A stretch of DNA of 64,000 bases from Arenibacter latericius DSM 15913 (GTDB taxonomy: Bacteria > Bacteroidota > Bacteroidia > Flavobacteriales > Flavobacteriaceae), in NCBI RefSeq assembly GCF_000424985.1, contig NZ_AUKX01000002.1:62001-126000 (forward strand), read 5' to 3'. The notes beneath the pieces were generated by a model that was given only the letters and a program-made list of their open reading frames with translations, did no database searches and was not told the origin of the DNA. The position numbers and the translations under genes are program-made. This document shows positions 61,054-64,000 of this stretch, one piece after another (the stretch's first letter is position 1; the number at the start of each line of letters is the position of its first letter).

Positions 61054-62650
61054 AAGTTTGTTCTAACTCCCAGTTAGCACGCACTTCTAATACCGTTGGG
61101 TAATAACTTACTTTCTCTGGTTGTCTGCCTTCAAGATAATTTCCAGTGTCCCATTTTTTGTTTCCATTACTATCGTGGATTACCCGGATAAGATATTTTG
61201 CAGGTGGAATATGTTTAAAATTGAATATCCTTGGTTCCTCTGCAAATTGCTCCATTTTTGTAACTCCCTTTTCATCGGTTAATTGTACAATTAATGGGAA
61301 GGATGTGTGGCCATCCAAAGTAAGGCTTAGATTGCCGAAATCTGCATAACTTTTAGTGGATAGTTTATAAGATAACGTATCGTTTTGCTTACCAAAAAAA
61401 TCGGTTATCATTCCTGGCAGGAGGTCCAAAGTATAGTTTTCGTTTGGCTCTACTTCAAAATCAAAATCAATCTTATTGTTTAAAGTGTCTAAAGCAACCG
61501 AATGTTTAACAGCAGTAGAATCACTTCGCCATAAAGAGATTTTAGTACTGTCTAAGGTAGATATTGGCGTGTTGGCTCCTATAAAAAACGGATTACCAAA
61601 CTCTAAGGAGCCTCGTTGGTTTGGTTGTAATACCAAAGTATCTGCAGCAAGTTTTCTTGTTTTAACTGTGAAGGTGTCCCTTATTTTTTCTACATCGTTG
61701 CTAACGGTAAATATTAGGGAATCTGCAGTGAAGGGAGTAATCCAATAATTAAGGCTGTCCTTATTGCGCTCTTTAATAATTTTTGTTTTAACGCTATCTG
61801 GTAGTTTTGTTAAGGTCTCTATTTTAATATTCTCTCCAGTTCCTTGGTAGCCAAAAATAATTTTATTTCTGGCAGCGAAATTAGGAACAGATACACTATA
61901 ATCCGGAATCTCCTTAAACAGTGTTAAGAGATAAATAGAGTCTGTAGGTAGGGAAATAGTGTCCTTTAAGAAAGCTATTTTATCTGTTTTCTGATTAAAT
62001 AGATTGTTCTTAGCCTCGTCTTTTAGAGCGAACATGGCATATTTTCCTTCTTTTAGGTTTTTTAGATGGAATATGGTAGTGCTGTCTAAGGTGTTGGTGA
62101 TATAGTTTGGCGGTTGTTTGTAAATGGTAGAGTCGGTATAAGTGCTATCCAATTCGTATAGCATAACACTGATAAAATTATCTGCTTTTTTATTAAAGCC
62201 ATCTACAACAACGCCAGATACGGTTAAAGAGTCTATATAATCTCCAGTGGAAAATACATAGGTTAAATAGCTGTTTGGGTTGCCTTCATTATTATCAACA
62301 ATACTTTGACCAAAATTAAAAGTATAAGTGGTGTTCTCTTTAAGAGTATCCTTTAAAATAATTTCCACATATTTTCTAGGTGAGCCTAATGGCGTTATTA
62401 AAGGAGTGTACTTTAAGGGAGGCGAAACTATTAATTGTTTGTCTAGTTCGTTTAGCTTGATGTATTCGTCAAAATAGAGGCGTATTTTATCTCCTTTAAA
62501 ATTAGTGGTCATATTAGCTGGCTCTGCCTTTATCAGCTTAGGTGGGGTAATGTCTTTATCTCCTCCGCTAGGTGCGCCACGACGTGCGCATTGGAGAAAT
62601 GCAGATACCGATAAAGCTAGAAATAAAAAACCTAATATGCGTTGAATCAT
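61037..62650 (-). CDS. Ig-like (SbsA/Big_5) domain lipoprotein
   Basis: 537 residues from ATG 62650, which gives a clean lipoprotein signal (Cys21 in FLQC); an upstream in-frame ATG (62680) is rejected. Big_5-type Ig domain about 33-140 (DITPPKLIKAEPANMTTNFKG, LYFDEYIKL, STGDYID). The rest is beta-rich, with several Ser/Thr/Asp-rich strands and a final DSNGNKKWDTGNYLEGRQPE turn. Flavobacterial surface or periplasmic lipoprotein of unknown role. It follows comF by 51 bases on the same strand. Confidence 0.88.
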   Translation of the reverse strand: MIQRILGFLFLALSVSAFLQCARRGAPSGGDKDITPPKLIKAEPANMTTNFKGDKIRLYFDEYIKLNELDKQLIVSPPLKYTPLITPLGSPRKYVEIILKDTLKENTTYTFNFGQSIVDNNEGNPNSYLTYVFSTGDYIDSLTVSGVVVDGFNKKADNFISVMLYELDSTYTDSTIYKQPPNYITNTLDSTTIFHLKNLKEGKYAMFALKDEAKNNLFNQKTDKIAFLKDTISLPTDSIYLLTLFKEIPDYSVSVPNFAARNKIIFGYQGTGENIKIETLTKLPDSVKTKIIKERNKDSLNYWITPFTADSLIFTVSNDVEKIRDTFTVKTRKLAADTLVLQPNQRGSLEFGNPFFIGANTPISTLDSTKISLWRSDSTAVKHSVALDTLNNKIDFDFEVEPNENYTLDLLPGMITDFFGKQNDTLSYKLSTKSYADFGNLSLTLDGHTSFPLIVQLTDEKGVTKMEQFAEEPRIFNFKHIPPAKYLIRVIHDSNGNKKWDTGNYLEGRQPEKVSYYPTVLEVRANWELEQTFTLLK

Positions 62651-62701
62651 ATGATATGTAAAAGTGCCACAAAGAAACAACTAATTTGTAGAAATGTAAA
62701 A

Positions 62702-63403
62702 TTAAGGTACAATGGCCATCGATGCAATATATAATTTAATGCCAGGAGTATTAGAAAGGGCGGTTGCACAAGCTTCCATAGTAGCACCAGTGGTTATTAC
62801 ATCGTCTAATAGCAATACATTTTTATCTTTTAAAAGCTCATTGTTGGTTAACATATAAAGCGCTTTTTTGTTTTGCCATCGGAGCAACCTCGTTTTTTTA
62901 GTCTGCGTCCTTGTATTCGCTGTCTTTGTAAGAATATCTTCCGAAAATTTTGCATTAAGATGTGTTGCTACAGATTTGGCGAATAAAGTTACTTGATTAT
63001 ACCCCCTTCTTCTTCGTTTTTTGGGATGTATAGGAACTGGAATTACATAGTCTATATTTTTTAGATAGTTGTTGTTCTTTAAAATATGACCATACCACTG
63101 GCCTAAGAAGTATCCAATTTGTTCCTGGTTTTTGTATTTAAGATAATGGATTAAATTTTTTACTATCCCTTTATCCGTGTAAAATAGGAGCGCGCTAGCT
63201 TTTACAATTAAAATTCTGCCATAAAATATACGGTCAACAGGGTTTTCTACGTTAAAGTTATACTCGGTAAGTGGAAGCTGATTCCGACAAACAGTGCAAA
63301 CATGCTCTTCTCCTCTAATTAACAAGGTGTTGCATCCAAAACATAACCTTGGTAGTAAGACGGAGGTAATATCATGGAGTATATTTGAAAGCTTATGAAA
63401 CAT
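62702..63403 (-). CDS. comF: ComF family protein
   Basis: 233 residues. N-terminal Cys4 zinc ribbon (C21FGC24, C36TVC39), conserved IPVPIHPKKRRRRGYNQ (about 121-137) and PRTase motif VLLLDDVITTGAT (196-208). ComF is needed for natural transformation in Gram-positives and H. influenzae, probably binding DNA or helicase; in most bacteria the role is not proven. The Ig-like lipoprotein gene follows. Divergent from the coiled-coil gene across 43 bases. Confidence 0.93.
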   Translation of the reverse strand: MFHKLSNILHDITSVLLPRLCFGCNTLLIRGEEHVCTVCRNQLPLTEYNFNVENPVDRIFYGRILIVKASALLFYTDKGIVKNLIHYLKYKNQEQIGYFLGQWYGHILKNNNYLKNIDYVIPVPIHPKKRRRRGYNQVTLFAKSVATHLNAKFSEDILTKTANTRTQTKKTRLLRWQNKKALYMLTNNELLKDKNVLLLDDVITTGATMEACATALSNTPGIKLYIASMAIVP

Positions 63404-63446
63404 ACACCCAAATTACTATTAACCTACTTAATACGCATTACTTTAG

Positions 63447-64000
63447 ATGGATAATCATGATAAAAAATTAAACTATAAGATAATTGTTGCAGTTTTGGTG
63501 GCTGGTATTATAGGGCTGCTTATAGCTTTTTATTATAGTTATGCTCAGAACAAAAGTGATATAAGTTATCTGCGTCAAGAAAGGGAATTGTTGGTTAGAG
63601 ATATCACCCTGGTAAAAGCAGATGTAGACCGACTCTCTGCTCTTAATGAGGTGAACGAGATAGAGTTGGAAGATTCTAAGTATCGTGTGCAGCAGTTGTT
63701 AGACTCTGTGGGTAAGTTAAATTTTTCTATAGAAAAACTAAGGGAGTATGGAACGGAGCTAAAAGGATTAGAAGCTAAAAACGATAGTCTTAGGCTTAGG
63801 AATAATTTTCTTAAGTACAATGTAATGGTGATGGAGACTAAGTACGAAGAATCTATAAAGTTAGTAGAAAAATTAAAGGGGAGGAGTAGTTCCTTGGCAG
63901 AAAAAGAGGCGCTTTTAAAGAAAAAGAACCAAGAGCTTAGTCTAGAGTTAAAAACAAAGAACTACCTTAAATTAGTGAATTCTGAAGGTAGTGGGTTTCG
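63447..64000 (+). CDS. Membrane-anchored coiled-coil protein, truncated by the window edge
   Basis: ATG 63447; 184 codons visible, frame open at 64000. A single hydrophobic segment (about 11-32, YKIIVAVLVAGIIGLLIAFY) precedes a long Leu/Lys/Glu heptad coiled coil (about 40-180, e.g. RQERELLVRDITLVKADVDRL). No signal peptide cleavage site, so an N-in, C-out anchor is likely. Family not recognised. Confidence 0.82.
   Translation, partial: MDNHDKKLNYKIIVAVLVAGIIGLLIAFYYSYAQNKSDISYLRQERELLVRDITLVKADVDRLSALNEVNEIELEDSKYRVQQLLDSVGKLNFSIEKLREYGTELKGLEAKNDSLRLRNNFLKYNVMVMETKYEESIKLVEKLKGRSSSLAEKEALLKKKNQELSLELKTKNYLKLVNSEGSGF

Noticed and set aside
59984-63440. Shared 12-mer TTAATACGCATT near 59990 and 63428
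   Set aside because: Matches of this length are expected by chance in 64 kb; flanks differ.

Overview
This window looks like a stretch of core chromosome from a marine-type Flavobacteriaceae bacterium (Bacteroidota). The evidence is the AT-rich sequence, the many starts lacking a Shine-Dalgarno but preceded by the Bacteroidota -7 box TAnnTTTG, several TonB-dependent receptors with an N-terminal carboxypeptidase-regulatory-like domain, many short lipoproteins with a Cys lipobox, and families typical of the phylum (DUF4382, DUF3108, DUF5689, GXHH-type IleRS, zinc-less DksA-like protein). I see no rRNA, tRNA, insertion sequence, prophage or CRISPR array.

Layout. 1-10.3 kb: the end of a CAP-domain lipoprotein, then a giant alpha-2-macroglobulin lipoprotein, a lipocalin-like lipoprotein, CvpA, a small conserved protein and the class A penicillin-binding protein PbpC (A2M and PbpC are a known functional pair in periplasmic defence and wall repair). 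10.4-13.2 kb: glpD and gpsA convergent around one strong hairpin. 13.2-17.4 kb: an internally duplicated lipoprotein, a PhyH-type dioxygenase and a SulP anion transporter. 17.4-17.9 kb: a gene-free, hairpin-rich, GC-richer repeat element that begins with a heptad tandem repeat. 18-24.9 kb: cytochrome c lipoprotein, YheT-like hydrolase, nitronate monooxygenase, thioesterase, EamA transporter, ArsC/Spx-like protein, DinB protein, DUF3298 lipoprotein, cystathionine gamma-synthase/lyase. 24.9-39.1 kb: housekeeping genes gdhA, recO, ileS, lspA, 5-formyl-THF cyclo-ligase and uvrC, interleaved with a TonB receptor, a helical lipoprotein and a DUF4382 lipoprotein. 39.1-47.8 kb: PlpD-like patatin/barrel protein, HPPD, a probable small RNA, and a tight four-gene operon DUF3108 - tryptophan dioxygenase family - M23 peptidase - pgi. 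48-57 kb: a probably highly expressed TonB receptor, a small membrane protein, a DUF1080 protein, and a divergent secreted-nuclease / TonB-receptor / DUF5689 lipoprotein locus. 57-64 kb: a PAS histidine kinase with a stand-alone receiver, an omega-amidase-like nitrilase, an Ig-like lipoprotein, ComF and a truncated coiled-coil membrane protein.

The best candidates for undescribed biology are: (i) the nuclease - TonB receptor - DUF5689/lamin-tail locus (51.8-57.1 kb), which reads as an extracellular nucleic-acid scavenging system; (ii) the heptad-plus-hairpins repeat element at 17.44-17.79 kb; (iii) a 30-residue membrane protein gene with its own promoter (36.8 kb, minus); (iv) a promoter-hairpin-terminator small-RNA cassette at 42.9 kb; and (v) inverted repeats sitting on the pbpC, gdhA and duplicated-lipoprotein promoters. 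All functional assignments are from reading motifs by eye; no database search was run.
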